Both the position numbers and the translations under genes were made by a program. Of a DNA stretch of 64,000 nucleotides, positions 1 through 9,556 are shown in pieces (position 1 is the stretch's first letter; every line of letters starts with the position of its first letter). Below the pieces are notes generated by a model. That model had not been told where the DNA came from. It saw only the letters and a list, made by a program, of their open reading frames with translations, and ran no database searches. Origin of the DNA: VMDJ01 sp038144195 (GTDB lineage Bacteria > Pseudomonadota > Gammaproteobacteria > Chromatiales > Chromatiaceae); NCBI GenBank assembly GCA_038144195.1, contig JAYQNH010000002.1, forward strand, positions 1,178,001 through 1,242,000, read 5' to 3'.

Positions 1-500
1 GTTTTTGCTAGAACGGTTTGTCCATAGGCCATTGCAGACAAGGTAACGGTGTCGAGTGTGCTGAAAGGATGGAAGGGATTTCGCTTATATCTCAGGCGCT
101 CAACCGCAGCATTGATAAAGGCAAGATCAAAAAAGGCATTATGCCCCACCAAAATGGCTCGCTTACAGCCAGAGGCTTTCACGGCAGAACGGATCGGAGT
201 GAATAAATCGACGATGGCTTGTTTTTCTTCGACGGCTCCACGGAGCGGATTGGTTGGATCGATACCATTGAATGAAAGCGCGGCCTCGTCGAGGTTTGCG
301 CCCTCGAACGGCAAAATATGCTGATGAAAGGTTTCGGCTGGGTACAGATAACCTTTGTCATCAAGTCTTAGGGTAACGGCCGCTACCTCAAGGAGAGCGT
401 CAGTTTTGGCCTCAAAACCGGCGGTTTCGACATCCACAACAACGGGTAGGTAGCCCCTAAAGCGTTGGGAAATGGCAGGATTGTAGAGAGAATCATTCAT
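1..500 (-). CDS. rnt: Ribonuclease T (3' part cut off by window edge)
   Basis: Exoribonuclease T trims the 3' ends of tRNA and other stable RNAs and drives end turnover of tRNA-CCA. The reverse strand reads from an ATG at 500 with the opening MNDSLYNPAISQRFRGY, then the DEDD exonuclease motif I V-V-D-V-E-T-A-G at about residue 20, and later the H-N-A-F-F-D-L-A-F motif. About 166 residues are visible of the usual 200-220. The last catalytic His/Asp motif lies beyond the window edge. It is transcribed divergently from mlaA, with about 127 bp between the starts. No internal break is visible. Confidence 0.88.
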   Translation of the reverse strand, partial: MNDSLYNPAISQRFRGYLPVVVDVETAGFEAKTDALLEVAAVTLRLDDKGYLYPAETFHQHILPFEGANLDEAALSFNGIDPTNPLRGAVEEKQAIVDLFTPIRSAVKASGCKRAILVGHNAFFDLAFINAAVERLRYKRNPFHPFSTLDTVTLSAMAYGQTVLAK

Positions 501-627
501 CCCGCGAAGGATAAAGGATAGCTAGACAATTCGCGAAATTTTGAATGATTCAGAGGTTTATTCTGGTAGAATTGCGAACTTTTGCGTTGGGTGGGCAGCA
601 GCTAACAAACTATGATTAGTTGATATT

Positions 628-1326
628 ATGAACACGAAGTTTTTGATAAGTTCAGTCTTGGGTTTGTCTCTGTTGGTTACCGGTTGTGCATCGATTGATC
701 CAGAGTTTGCTGATCCACGTGACCCTTATGAGAGCTATAACCGCTCTATGTATGCCTTTAACGACGCCTTGGATTCAGCGATTTTGAAGCCAATTGGTAA
801 GGGTTATAACGCTGTTGTGCCTGCGCCAGTAAATCGCGGAATAACTAACTTTTTCAATAATTTAGAGGATTTAACCTCTGCGGTTAACAACCTCCTTCAG
901 TTGAAAGTTAATCGTGCATTTAACGATGTTAGTCGTGTAGCCGTTAACAGTACCATTGGTATTTTGGGCTTCATGGACGTGGCAGGTAACATGGATTTCC
1001 CGCGTACGGATGAAGATTTCGGTCAAACCCTGGGTGCTTGGGGTGCCGAGTCTGGCCCTTACATTGTTTTGCCGTTACTGGGTCCGTCCTCGAGTCGTGA
1101 TGCAGTTGGTACGGTTGTTGACTGGTTTATCGATCCAACAGACTACATTCAAGATGATGAAACGCGTCTGATCATGCGTGCGACCAAGGTTGTAGATAAA
1201 CGAGCTGATTTGCTAACCGCGAGCAATGTCGTAGAACAAGCAGCCATTGATCCTTATGCATTTGTTCGAGATGCCTACCTGCAACGTCGTCAAAACCTGG
1301 TATTCGACGGTAATCCACCGGAATAA
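628..1326 (+). CDS. mlaA: MlaA (VacJ) outer-membrane phospholipid-removal lipoprotein
   Basis: MlaA sits in the outer membrane and removes mislocalised phospholipids from the outer leaflet, passing them to the Mla periplasmic shuttle. The protein (232 aa) begins with a lipoprotein signal ending in the lipobox L-V-T-G-C (Cys20), followed by the family hallmark DPYESYNRSMYAFND and the N-F-F-N-N-L-E-D stretch. The length is close to the E. coli protein. It stands alone and ends at a clear hairpin terminator. The other mla genes are not in the window. Confidence 0.92.
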   Translation: MNTKFLISSVLGLSLLVTGCASIDPEFADPRDPYESYNRSMYAFNDALDSAILKPIGKGYNAVVPAPVNRGITNFFNNLEDLTSAVNNLLQLKVNRAFNDVSRVAVNSTIGILGFMDVAGNMDFPRTDEDFGQTLGAWGAESGPYIVLPLLGPSSSRDAVGTVVDWFIDPTDYIQDDETRLIMRATKVVDKRADLLTASNVVEQAAIDPYAFVRDAYLQRRQNLVFDGNPPE

Positions 1327-1342
1327 CGGTTAACAGCTTTAG

Positions 1343-1366
1343 AAGCCCGCTTAAGGCGGGCTTTTT
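1343..1366 (+). terminator. Rho-independent terminator after mlaA
   Basis: A perfect 8-bp stem (AAGCCCGC / GCGGGCTT) with a 5-nt loop is followed by a short T run, 17 bp after the mlaA stop. Confidence 0.85.
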
Positions 1367-1604
1367 GTGCCTTAAATTATCTAACTATTGATTTAAAATT
1401 TATTTAGGTTCTGACTTGTCTAGGGTTAAGTCAAAATTGGCTATTTTTATAGTACGATTGTCTGATATTTAATAGTTATTAAGTTATTGTTTTTATATAT
1501 ATTTAAAATTAAGTTGGCAAAGTGCTGATTTTTTTTTGCTTAACTTGCCGCCATTAAAGCGCCGCAAGCGCGTTGACTCACTGTAAACATGGCGGATTAC
1601 ACTC
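1367..1604. other. AT-rich intergenic region upstream of aceE
   Basis: The 238 bp between the mlaA terminator and aceE hold no plausible ORF. They are strongly AT-rich around 1440-1540, with runs such as TTTTTATATATATTT, and probably carry the aceEF-lpd promoter. I could not pick a convincing -35/-10 pair or a clean PdhR-type palindrome by eye. Confidence 0.4.
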
Positions 1605-4262
1605 ATGGCAGACAGACCGGATACAGATCCACAAGAAACAAAAGAATGGCTCGACGCTTTAGAAGCAGTTCTCGAGTTCGAGGGCGTTGATCGAGCGCAC
1701 TATCTAATCGATAAAATGATCGACAAGGCTCGCCGCTCGGGTGTGTCGGTCCCTTACAACGCTCACACGGCGTATTTGAATACCATCCCGTTGACTAAAC
1801 AGGAGCCTTATCCTGGTGATCAGGCGTTGGAAAGTCGTATTCGTTCGTTCATTCGTTGGAATGCGATGGCGATGGTGGTGCATGCAAACCGTAAGTCGAC
1901 AGAACTTGGTGGTCACATTGCCAGTTTCGCTTCAGCAGCGACCTTGTTTGACGTGGGTTTCAATCATTTCTTCCGTGCGACCAATGATTCGCAGGAAGGG
2001 GACTTGGTGTTTTTCCAGGGTCACTCAGCTCCAGGTATTTATGCGCGTGCTTTCTTAGAAGGTCGTTTGAGTGAAGATGACTTGAATAGCTTCCGCCAAG
2101 AAGCCGATGGTCATGGTCTGTCGTCTTATCCGCATCCTTGGTTGATGCCGAACTTTTGGCAGTTCCCAACCGTATCGATGGGTTTGGGTCCTTTGATGTC
2201 GATTTATCAAGCGCGCTTCATGAAGTATTTACAAGACCGCGAGCTTGCGCCTCAGAGTGATCGTAAAGTTTGGGCCTTCATGGGTGATGGTGAGATGGAC
2301 GAGCCAGAATCTTTGGGCGCTATTTCACTTGCAGGTCGAGAGCGTCTCGATAACTTAGTGCACGTTGTTAACTGTAACTTGCAGCGTTTAGATGGTCCGG
2401 TGCGTGGTAATGGCAAAATCATTCAAGAGCTCGAAGCGGTTTACCGCGGCGCAGGCTGGAATGTTGTTAAAGTCATTTGGGGTGGCTATTGGGATCCACT
2501 CATTGCACGTGACAAGAGCGGCTTATTACTCAAGCGTATGGAAGAAGTCGTTGATGGTGACTACCAAGCTTATAAAGCTAATGATGGTGCTTTTGTACGT
2601 GAGCACTTCTTTGGTAAGTATCAAGAGCTTAAAGCGATGGTTGCCAATATGTCAGATGAGGATATATGGCGTTTGAATCGTGGTGGTCATGATCCACTCA
2701 AGATTTTCTCTGCTTATGCCGCAGCAAATCGTCATAAAGGTCAGCCGACCGTTATCTTGGCAAAGACCGTTAAAGGTTACGGTATGGGTGAGGCTGGTGA
2801 AGGTCAGAACATCACTCACTCGCAAAAGAAGATGGGTGAAGAAGCGCTTAAGCACTTCCGTGATCGATTCAATATTCCTATCCCAGATGATCAGATTGGT
2901 TCGGCACCTTACTTTAAACCGCCAGCTGATAGTCCAGAGATGAAATACATGCATGCGCGTCGTGATGAGCTAGGTGGTTATGTGCCCTCACGTCGTAGCA
3001 AAGCGAATAGCTTAACCATTCCTTCAATCGATACATTTAAGGCGTTACTCGAAGGAAGTGGTGATCGTGAAATGTCGACCACAATGGCATTTGTACGTTT
3101 CTTAACTACTCTAATTCGCGATAAGAACGTTGGTAAGTTTGTTGTGCCAATCGTGCCTGATGAAGCGCGTACCTTTGGTATGGAAGGTATGTTCCGTCAG
3201 TTGGGTATCTACTCATCAGTTGGTCAGCTGTATACCCCACAAGACTCTGAGCAGGTGATGTATTACCGCGAAGATAAGAAGGGTCAGATTCTTCAGGAAG
3301 GTATCAACGAAGCAGGCGCAATGTCGTCTTGGATTGCTGCGGCAACGTCGTACAGTAATCACGGCGTTAGCATGATTCCTTTCTACATCTATTACTCCAT
3401 GTTTGGTTTCCAGCGTATCGGTGATTTAGCGTGGGCTGCAGGTGATATGCAGGCACGTGGTTTCTTGCTCGGCGGTACCGCCGGTCGAACCACACTGGCG
3501 GGTGAAGGTTTGCAGCACCAAGACGGTCATAGTCATCTGGTCGCAAACACGATTCCTAACTGTCGAGCTTACGATCCCACCTTTGCGTATGAGTTAGTCG
3601 TCATCATGCAACAAGGCATGAAAGCGATGTATGAAGAGCAACAGAACGTCTTCTACTACATCACCGTGATGAATGAGAACTATCACCAGCCTGCGATGCC
3701 AGAGGGTGTCGAAGAAGGCATTGTGAAAGGCCTTTACACCTATAAAACAGGCTCGCGTAAGAAGAAGCGTGTTCAGTTAATGGGTTCCGGCACTATCTTG
3801 CGTGAAGTGATCGCTGCTGGCGCATTGCTTGAAGATGATTGGAATATCGCGGCGGATATCTGGAGTGCAACTAGTTTCAATGAGCTTGGTCGAGAAGGTC
3901 AGGATGTTGAGCGTTGGAATATGTTGCATCCGATGGATAAGCCACGTGTGCCGTATGTCACACAGCAATTAGCTGACGCTAAAGGTCCGGTGATTGCTGC
4001 AACCGATTACATGCGCGCCTTTGCTGAGCAGATTCGTCCTTTCGTTGGTGATCATAAATACGTCACGCTAGGTACAGATGGATTCGGTCGCTCTGATTTA
4101 CGTGCCAACTTGCGTGCGCATTTCGAAGTGAATCGTTACTACCTTGTTGTGGCGGCACTGAAAGCGATGGCTGACCTTGGTGAAGTGGATAGCAAGGTCG
4201 TGTCCGATGCGATAAAGCTTTACAAGCTTGACCCTGAAAAACCCAACCCAATCACAGTTTAA
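1605..4262 (+). CDS. aceE: Pyruvate dehydrogenase E1 component, homodimeric type
   Basis: AceE decarboxylates pyruvate with thiamine diphosphate and transfers the acetyl group to the lipoyl arm of AceF. At 885 aa it is almost the same length as the E. coli enzyme (887) and is collinear with it. The thiamine/Mg motif is seen as G-D-G-E-M-D-E-P-E-S at about residues 228-237, closing with N-C-N-L-Q-R-L-D-G-P around 256-265. The GHEGQ-like region appears as F-F-Q-G-H-S-A-P-G at about 136-144. It is first in an operon with aceF (35 bp gap to the chosen start) and lpd. No frame break. Confidence 0.97.
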   Translation: MADRPDTDPQETKEWLDALEAVLEFEGVDRAHYLIDKMIDKARRSGVSVPYNAHTAYLNTIPLTKQEPYPGDQALESRIRSFIRWNAMAMVVHANRKSTELGGHIASFASAATLFDVGFNHFFRATNDSQEGDLVFFQGHSAPGIYARAFLEGRLSEDDLNSFRQEADGHGLSSYPHPWLMPNFWQFPTVSMGLGPLMSIYQARFMKYLQDRELAPQSDRKVWAFMGDGEMDEPESLGAISLAGRERLDNLVHVVNCNLQRLDGPVRGNGKIIQELEAVYRGAGWNVVKVIWGGYWDPLIARDKSGLLLKRMEEVVDGDYQAYKANDGAFVREHFFGKYQELKAMVANMSDEDIWRLNRGGHDPLKIFSAYAAANRHKGQPTVILAKTVKGYGMGEAGEGQNITHSQKKMGEEALKHFRDRFNIPIPDDQIGSAPYFKPPADSPEMKYMHARRDELGGYVPSRRSKANSLTIPSIDTFKALLEGSGDREMSTTMAFVRFLTTLIRDKNVGKFVVPIVPDEARTFGMEGMFRQLGIYSSVGQLYTPQDSEQVMYYREDKKGQILQEGINEAGAMSSWIAAATSYSNHGVSMIPFYIYYSMFGFQRIGDLAWAAGDMQARGFLLGGTAGRTTLAGEGLQHQDGHSHLVANTIPNCRAYDPTFAYELVVIMQQGMKAMYEEQQNVFYYITVMNENYHQPAMPEGVEEGIVKGLYTYKTGSRKKKRVQLMGSGTILREVIAAGALLEDDWNIAADIWSATSFNELGREGQDVERWNMLHPMDKPRVPYVTQQLADAKGPVIAATDYMRAFAEQIRPFVGDHKYVTLGTDGFGRSDLRANLRAHFEVNRYYLVVAALKAMADLGEVDSKVVSDAIKLYKLDPEKPNPITV

Positions 4263-4297
4263 GTGAATGTGGTGAGAATAGATTGGGAGAAGAAAAG

Positions 4298-5950
4298 ATG
4301 GGCAAGATGACAGACATAGCATTACCCGATATTGGTGATTTCCACGATGTGGAAGTGATAGAGATCTTAGTAGCGGTAGGTGACACCGTTGCGGTTGAAG
4401 ACTCATTGATGACGCTCGAGTCCGATAAGGCAACGATGGAGATTCCATCACCAAGCGCTGGCGTGGTCAGCGAAGTGCGTATTGCGATTGGCGACAAAAT
4501 AAACAAGGGCGATGTGATCTTTGTAATTGATTCAGCTGATGACGTTGAAGAAACGGTCGTTGCTGATGAAGTGATTGAGGAGCCAGTAGTACAAGCAGAG
4601 GCGGCACCTGTTGAGCCAGCCCCTGCAGCTGTAACGCAAGCATCCTCGGTGACAGAACGCATGATTGATATCGTGATACCGGATATTGGTGACTTCAAAG
4701 ATGTTGAAGTGGTTGAGGTTATCGCGCAAGTGGGCGATGAGGTGGCGAAAGAAGCCTCATTGGTAACGCTTGAAACAGAAAAAGCCACGATGGAAATCCC
4801 ATCTGTCTTTGCGGGCAAGATTATTGCTTTGACGGTCAAAGTAGGCGATCACGTTAATCAAGGTGATGTGATTGGGCAAATGAAAGCCAGTGTGGCTGAA
4901 GCTGCTGCTGAGCCCGTCGTAGAGCAAGCGCCAACTCCTGAGTTTGCTGCACCTGTCGAAGAAGAAATAGATGATCGTGCTCACGGTGAAAAAGAAACTC
5001 AGCGTCGTCCGGTAATCGCTAAACCTTCAGATGCACCTGCGGGTAAAGCACACGCAAGTCCTGCAGTACGTCGTTTTGCGCGAGAGTTGGGTGTTGATCT
5101 TTATCATGTGCCAGGGTCTGGACAGAAAGGGCGTATTTCTAAAGAAGACGTTCAAGCCTTTGTTAAGCGCACCTTGCGTGAAGGCGCACCGCAGGTCACC
5201 AGTTCAGGTGGCTTTAGCTTGCCAGCACAACCTACGGTTGATTTCAGTAAGTTTGGTGAGATTGAGGAGAAGCCACTCGGTCGGATTAAAAAGATCAGTG
5301 GTAAGCATCTTCATAACGCGTGGTTAGGTATCCCGCATGTCACTCAGTTTGATGAAGCAGATATCACCGAGCTAGAAGATTTCCGTAAGGCGCAAAAAGC
5401 AGCGGCAGAAAAAGCTGGTGTCAAAGTGACTTTCATGCCGTTTTTGATGAAAGCTTTGGCAATGGCATTGCGCGAATATCCGCAATTTAATGCTTCATTA
5501 GCACCTGACTTGGAAAGCCTGATCTATAAGAAGTACCTGCATATCGGTGTGGCAGTCGATACGCCAGATGGATTGATGGTGCCAGTGATCAAAGATGTCG
5601 ATAAAAAAGGCGTGTTTGAATTGGCTGCTGACCTGATGGATGTCAGTCAGCGTGCACGTGATGGCAAGTTGTCGCCGAGTGATTTATCCGGTGGCTGTAT
5701 CTCGATCTCAAGCTTGGGTGGTATTGGTGGAACCCAGTTCACGCCAATCGTGAATTCACCTGAGGTGGCTATTTTGGGTGTCTCAAAAGCTGAGATGCAA
5801 CCAAAGTGGAGCGGTAGTGAATTTGTGCCGCGTTTGATGATGCCATTCAGCCTTTCTTACGATCATCGCGTGATTGATGGGGCTGAGGGTGTGCGCTTTA
5901 CCCAGCGTTTATCGAGCTTGTTGAGCGATATTCGCCGTTTGGTGTTGTAA
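4298..5950 (+). CDS. aceF: Pyruvate dehydrogenase E2, dihydrolipoyl acetyltransferase
   Basis: AceF is the core of the pyruvate dehydrogenase complex and moves the acetyl group from lipoate to CoA. From the ATG at 4298 (GGGAGA ribosome site seven bases upstream; an in-frame TTG at 4283 is less likely) it has 550 aa. There are two lipoyl domains, with the lipoylated lysines in E-S-D-K-A at residue 44 and E-T-E-K-A at 162, separated by an Ala/Glu/Pro/Val linker. The E3-binding domain lies around 252-292 (SPAVRRFARELGVDL) and the acyltransferase domain ends with H-R-V-I-D-G near 523-528. Two lipoyl domains rather than the three of E. coli is common in other gammaproteobacteria. Confidence 0.96.
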   Translation: MGKMTDIALPDIGDFHDVEVIEILVAVGDTVAVEDSLMTLESDKATMEIPSPSAGVVSEVRIAIGDKINKGDVIFVIDSADDVEETVVADEVIEEPVVQAEAAPVEPAPAAVTQASSVTERMIDIVIPDIGDFKDVEVVEVIAQVGDEVAKEASLVTLETEKATMEIPSVFAGKIIALTVKVGDHVNQGDVIGQMKASVAEAAAEPVVEQAPTPEFAAPVEEEIDDRAHGEKETQRRPVIAKPSDAPAGKAHASPAVRRFARELGVDLYHVPGSGQKGRISKEDVQAFVKRTLREGAPQVTSSGGFSLPAQPTVDFSKFGEIEEKPLGRIKKISGKHLHNAWLGIPHVTQFDEADITELEDFRKAQKAAAEKAGVKVTFMPFLMKALAMALREYPQFNASLAPDLESLIYKKYLHIGVAVDTPDGLMVPVIKDVDKKGVFELAADLMDVSQRARDGKLSPSDLSGGCISISSLGGIGGTQFTPIVNSPEVAILGVSKAEMQPKWSGSEFVPRLMMPFSLSYDHRVIDGAEGVRFTQRLSSLLSDIRRLVL

Positions 5951-6052
5951 GCATTAACGTTTCCGATTGTTTTTCAGGGTGATTGTGTCCTTGAATAAGG
6001 CTTGGGGGAGTTGCGCGATACGTGCGATCAGACAAGCCAAAGGGGTTTTAAG

Positions 6053-7474
6053 ATGAGCAAGATTGATATTCATACCAAGGTGTTGGTCTTAGGTGCTGGG
6101 CCGGGTGGTTACAGTGCTGCATTCCGCTCAGCGGACTTAGGCATGGATACCGTTTTGGTAGAGCGTTACTCAACCTTAGGTGGTGTTTGTTTGAATGTCG
6201 GCTGTATCCCTTCAAAGGCATTGCTCCATACCGCTGAGGTGATCAATGAGGTTGCTGAGCTTGAAGTGATGGGTGTGCGTTATACCCAGCCAAAGATTGA
6301 TCTCGACAAAATGCGCATCGGCAAAGATAAGGTTGTTGCAAAGCTTACCGGTGGTCTTGCCGCACTCGCTAAACAGCGCAAAGTTCAAGTGGTTAATGGT
6401 GTGGGTCAATTTGAATCACCTCGTACCTTAACCGTACAAACAGATGATGGCTTGAAGCGCATCGAGTTTGAACAATGCATTATCGCTGCGGGCTCTCGTC
6501 CAGTGCAGATTCCAGGTTTCCCGAACGATGATCCACGTTTGATGGATTCAACTGGTGCGTTGGCATTGCAAGATATTCCAAAGCGTATGTTGATTATTGG
6601 TGGCGGCATCATCGGTTTAGAGATGGCGACCGTTTATGCAACGCTAGGTGCGAAGGTCGATATCGTTGAATTACAAGATGGACTGATTCCGGGTTGTGAC
6701 CGTGACTTGGTCCGTCCGTTGCAAAAACGTTTGAGTAAGCAAGTTGAGAACATTTGGTTAAAGACTAAAGTGTCAGATATCCAAGCGCTCAAGTCAGGCT
6801 TGAAAGTAACTTTTGATGGCGACAAAGCACCTGAGCCACAAACCTACGATCGTGTCTTGGTATCGGTTGGTCGTGTGCCTAACGGTAAATTGATCGGTGC
6901 GGAAAATGCTGGCATCTCGGTAGACGAGCGTGGCTTTATTGCGGTCGATCAGCACATGCGAACTAACGTGCCGAACATCTATGCGATCGGTGACATTGTT
7001 GGTAACCCTATGTTGGCACACAAAGCGGTTCATGAAGGTCACGTCGCGGCTGAGGTGATTGCAGGTCATAAAGCACTGTTCGATCCAATGACCATTCCAT
7101 CGGTTGCTTATACCGATCCAGAAGTGGCTTGGATGGGATTGACTGAAACCGAAGCGAATGAAAAAGGTATCGAGATCGAGAAGGGTGTATTCCCATGGGC
7201 CGCTTCAGGTCGTGCATTGGGTATTCATCGTGAAGAAGGTATGACCAAGCTGATCTTTGATGCCAAAACGAAACGTTTGTTAGGTGCAGGTATTGTGGGT
7301 CGCAATGCGGGTGAGCTGATTGGTGAAACCGTGTTGGGTCTCGAGATGGGGGCGGATGCTGAAGATATTGCATTGACTATTCACCCGCACCCAACATTGA
7401 ATGAGTCGATTGGTATGGCGGCCGAGATGGCTGAGGGCACGATTACTGACCTGATGCCACCTCGAAAGCGTTAA
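6053..7474 (+). CDS. lpd: Dihydrolipoamide dehydrogenase (E3)
   Basis: Lpd is the FAD enzyme that reoxidises dihydrolipoamide with NAD+ for the pyruvate dehydrogenase complex. From ATG 6053, with AAGGGG seven bases upstream, the protein has 473 aa. It shows the FAD motif V-L-G-A-G-P-G-G-Y at about 12-20, the redox disulfide C-L-N-V-G-C at 46-51, a second nucleotide motif I-I-G-G-G-I-I-G-L-E, and the catalytic H-P-H-P-T-L-N-E near the C terminus. It lies directly downstream of aceF, and its stop overlaps the next start (TAATG). Confidence 0.96.
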   Translation: MSKIDIHTKVLVLGAGPGGYSAAFRSADLGMDTVLVERYSTLGGVCLNVGCIPSKALLHTAEVINEVAELEVMGVRYTQPKIDLDKMRIGKDKVVAKLTGGLAALAKQRKVQVVNGVGQFESPRTLTVQTDDGLKRIEFEQCIIAAGSRPVQIPGFPNDDPRLMDSTGALALQDIPKRMLIIGGGIIGLEMATVYATLGAKVDIVELQDGLIPGCDRDLVRPLQKRLSKQVENIWLKTKVSDIQALKSGLKVTFDGDKAPEPQTYDRVLVSVGRVPNGKLIGAENAGISVDERGFIAVDQHMRTNVPNIYAIGDIVGNPMLAHKAVHEGHVAAEVIAGHKALFDPMTIPSVAYTDPEVAWMGLTETEANEKGIEIEKGVFPWAASGRALGIHREEGMTKLIFDAKTKRLLGAGIVGRNAGELIGETVLGLEMGADAEDIALTIHPHPTLNESIGMAAEMAEGTITDLMPPRKR

Positions 7475-8253
7475 TGGTGTTACACCTTAACTATCGTGAA
7501 TACGCCGGCCCAGGGCCGGCGTTATTGTTATTACACGGTCTGTTTGGGCGAGCTGCTAACTGGGGAGCGATAGCGAAACAACTCGCGACTGACTACAACG
7601 TGATCGTGCCTGATTTACGCAATCATGGTGCATCACCACATGACTCCTGATATGCGCTATGAAAGCATGACGGCAGATGTGATCTCTTTACTGGATCGAT
7701 TAGGGATTAATGATGCGATTTGGGTCGGGCATAGCATGGGTGGCAAGGTGGCTATGACGGCAGCGTTGAAAGATCCCTCACGAGTGCGAGCACTGGCTGT
7801 GGTGGATATGGCACCAGTAACCTATACGCATAATTTCGATGACGTGTTGCTGGATTTGATGCAGTTGATTTGTCAGCGGTGCAATCGCGCAAAGAGGCTG
7901 ATCAACAGATGTCTCAGGTGATTTCATCTGCAGCATTGAGAGGTTTTTTATTGCAAAACCTGCAACGAGATCAGCAGAGATATCAGTGGGAGTTGGGTCT
8001 CGAGCATCTACGTGCCGCCGTTTCGTCGATCACCGGTTTTGATCAGCCGCTGGGCAAGTACGAAGAAGAAGTGGTCTTTATTTCTGGCAGCGAATCACAT
8101 TATGTGACTGAGCAGAACTGGCCGATTATTCAGCAGCATTTCCCGCGAGCGGGCCGATGCGTGGTTGAGGGTGCGGGCCATTGGGTTTATGCGGATAAAC
8201 CGCAAGAATTCATGCGCTGTTTGCATCAATTCCTTCAATCATTCGACGATTAA
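7474..8253 (+). CDS. Alpha/beta-hydrolase, YbfF-like esterase (two frame breaks)
   Basis: An ATG overlapping the lpd stop opens a frame with L-L-L-L-H-G-L-F-G and V-P-D-L-R-N-H-G-A-S-P-H, the N terminus of the YbfF esterase family. A one-base insertion at about 7646 (CC for C) moves the frame to the nucleophile elbow V-G-H-S-M-G-G-K and on to D-M-A-P-V. A one-base loss near 7861 moves it again to the C-terminal third, ending with the catalytic-histidine region V-V-E-G-A-G-H-W-V. All three pieces are collinear with one hydrolase of about 259 aa. Both breaks look like sequence errors. The substrate is unknown, and the link to pyruvate dehydrogenase is only positional. Confidence 0.8.
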
Positions 8254-8282
8254 GCAAACCATCGCTGACCCATCGGCTGCGC

Positions 8283-8288
8283 TATAAT
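8283..8288 (+). promoter_or_regulatory. Likely sigma-70 -10 box for argG
   Basis: A perfect TATAAT lies 44 bp before the argG start and 30 bp after the preceding gene ends. No good -35 hexamer is visible at the usual spacing, so this is suggestive only. Confidence 0.4.
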
Positions 8289-8331
8289 GCGCGCCTTTCC
8301 TCATTATTAGCGTGATTTTTAGGGGCGCATT

Positions 8332-9549
8332 ATGTCTTCTGGCGTAAAAAAGGTTGTTTTGGCTTACTCAGGTGGTTTGGATACCTCCATCATTCTGAAG
8401 TGGCTACAAGATGTGTATTACTGTGAAGTGGTCACCTTCACCGCTGACATCGGTCAGGGCGAAGAGGTAGAGCCTGCGCGCGCTAAAGCGAAAGCGATGG
8501 GTATCAAAGAGATCTACATCGATGACCTGCGTGAAGAGTATGCGCGTGACTTCGTCTTCCCTATGTTCCGTGCCAATGCGATTTATGAGGGTGAATATTT
8601 ACTGGGCACCTCGATTGCGCGTCCTTTAATTGCTAAGCGTTTGATCGAGATTGCGAATGAAACCGGTGCAGATGCGATTTCTCACGGTGCGACGGGCAAA
8701 GGTAATGATCAGGTTCGTTTTGAGCTAGGTGCCTATGCGCTCAAACCAGACGTTAAAGTGATCGCGCCGTGGCGTGAATGGGATTTGCTGTCACGTGAGA
8801 AGTTAATGAAGTATGCCGAAGAGAATGGCATCGAGATTGATTACGCGAAGCAAGGTAAAAAATCACCTTATTCTATGGATGCTAACTTGCTGCACATCTC
8901 TTATGAGGGTGATCAGTTAGAAGATCCATGGGTTGGTCCAGAAGATGACATGTGGCGTTGGACCGTCTCTCCAGAGCAGGCGCCAGATGAGCCAACTATT
9001 CTGACGTTGACTTTCGAACGCGGCGATATCGTAGCGATTGATGGTAAAGCGATGAGTCCAGCAACGGTGATGGAGCATCTTAATAAAGTCGCTGGTGCGA
9101 ATGGCGTAGGTCGTGATGACATTGTTGAAAATCGTTACGTGGGTATGAAATCTCGTGGTTGTTACGAAACCCCAGCGGGCACTGTGATGCTAAAAGCACA
9201 CCGCGCGATTGAGTCTCTAACATTAGACCGTAACGCCGCTCATCTTAAGGATGAGTTGATGCCTAAGTATGCAGAAATGATCTACAACGGTTACTGGTGG
9301 AGCCCAGAGCGTGAAGCGCTGCAAGCTTTAATTGATAAAACGCAAGAAACTGTTAACGGTGATGTGCGAATTAAGCTATATAAAGGTAACGTGATTGTTG
9401 AAGGTCGTCGTTCTGAGTCTGATAGCTTGTTCGATGCAACGATTGCGACTTTTGAAGATGATGGTGGCGCCTACGATCAAAAAGATGCTGCAGGCTTTAT
9501 TAAGCTGAATGCATTGCGTTTACGTGTTGGTGCTCGCCGTAAAAAGTGA
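8332..9549 (+). CDS. argG: Argininosuccinate synthase
   Basis: ArgG joins citrulline and aspartate with ATP to give argininosuccinate, the penultimate step of arginine synthesis. The 405-aa protein carries the ATP-pyrophosphatase P-loop A-Y-S-G-G-L-D-T-S at about 11-19, then S-H-G-A-T-G-K-G-N-D-Q-V-R-F, and the family core Y-S-M-D-A-N-L-L-H-I-S-Y-E-G. Its length matches the short bacterial form. The next gene starts 7 bp later, so the two are probably cotranscribed. Confidence 0.97.
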   Translation: MSSGVKKVVLAYSGGLDTSIILKWLQDVYYCEVVTFTADIGQGEEVEPARAKAKAMGIKEIYIDDLREEYARDFVFPMFRANAIYEGEYLLGTSIARPLIAKRLIEIANETGADAISHGATGKGNDQVRFELGAYALKPDVKVIAPWREWDLLSREKLMKYAEENGIEIDYAKQGKKSPYSMDANLLHISYEGDQLEDPWVGPEDDMWRWTVSPEQAPDEPTILTLTFERGDIVAIDGKAMSPATVMEHLNKVAGANGVGRDDIVENRYVGMKSRGCYETPAGTVMLKAHRAIESLTLDRNAAHLKDELMPKYAEMIYNGYWWSPEREALQALIDKTQETVNGDVRIKLYKGNVIVEGRRSESDSLFDATIATFEDDGGAYDQKDAAGFIKLNALRLRVGARRKK

Positions 9550-9556
9550 GATTGAT

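Noticed and set aside
1704..2954. Several 60-100 aa ORFs inside aceE on both strands
   Set aside because: They lie inside an intact gene in other frames and have no ribosome sites or family matches.
4252..4839. 195-aa Ser/Thr-rich ORF on the minus strand
   Set aside because: It is the antisense of the two repeated lipoyl domains of aceF.
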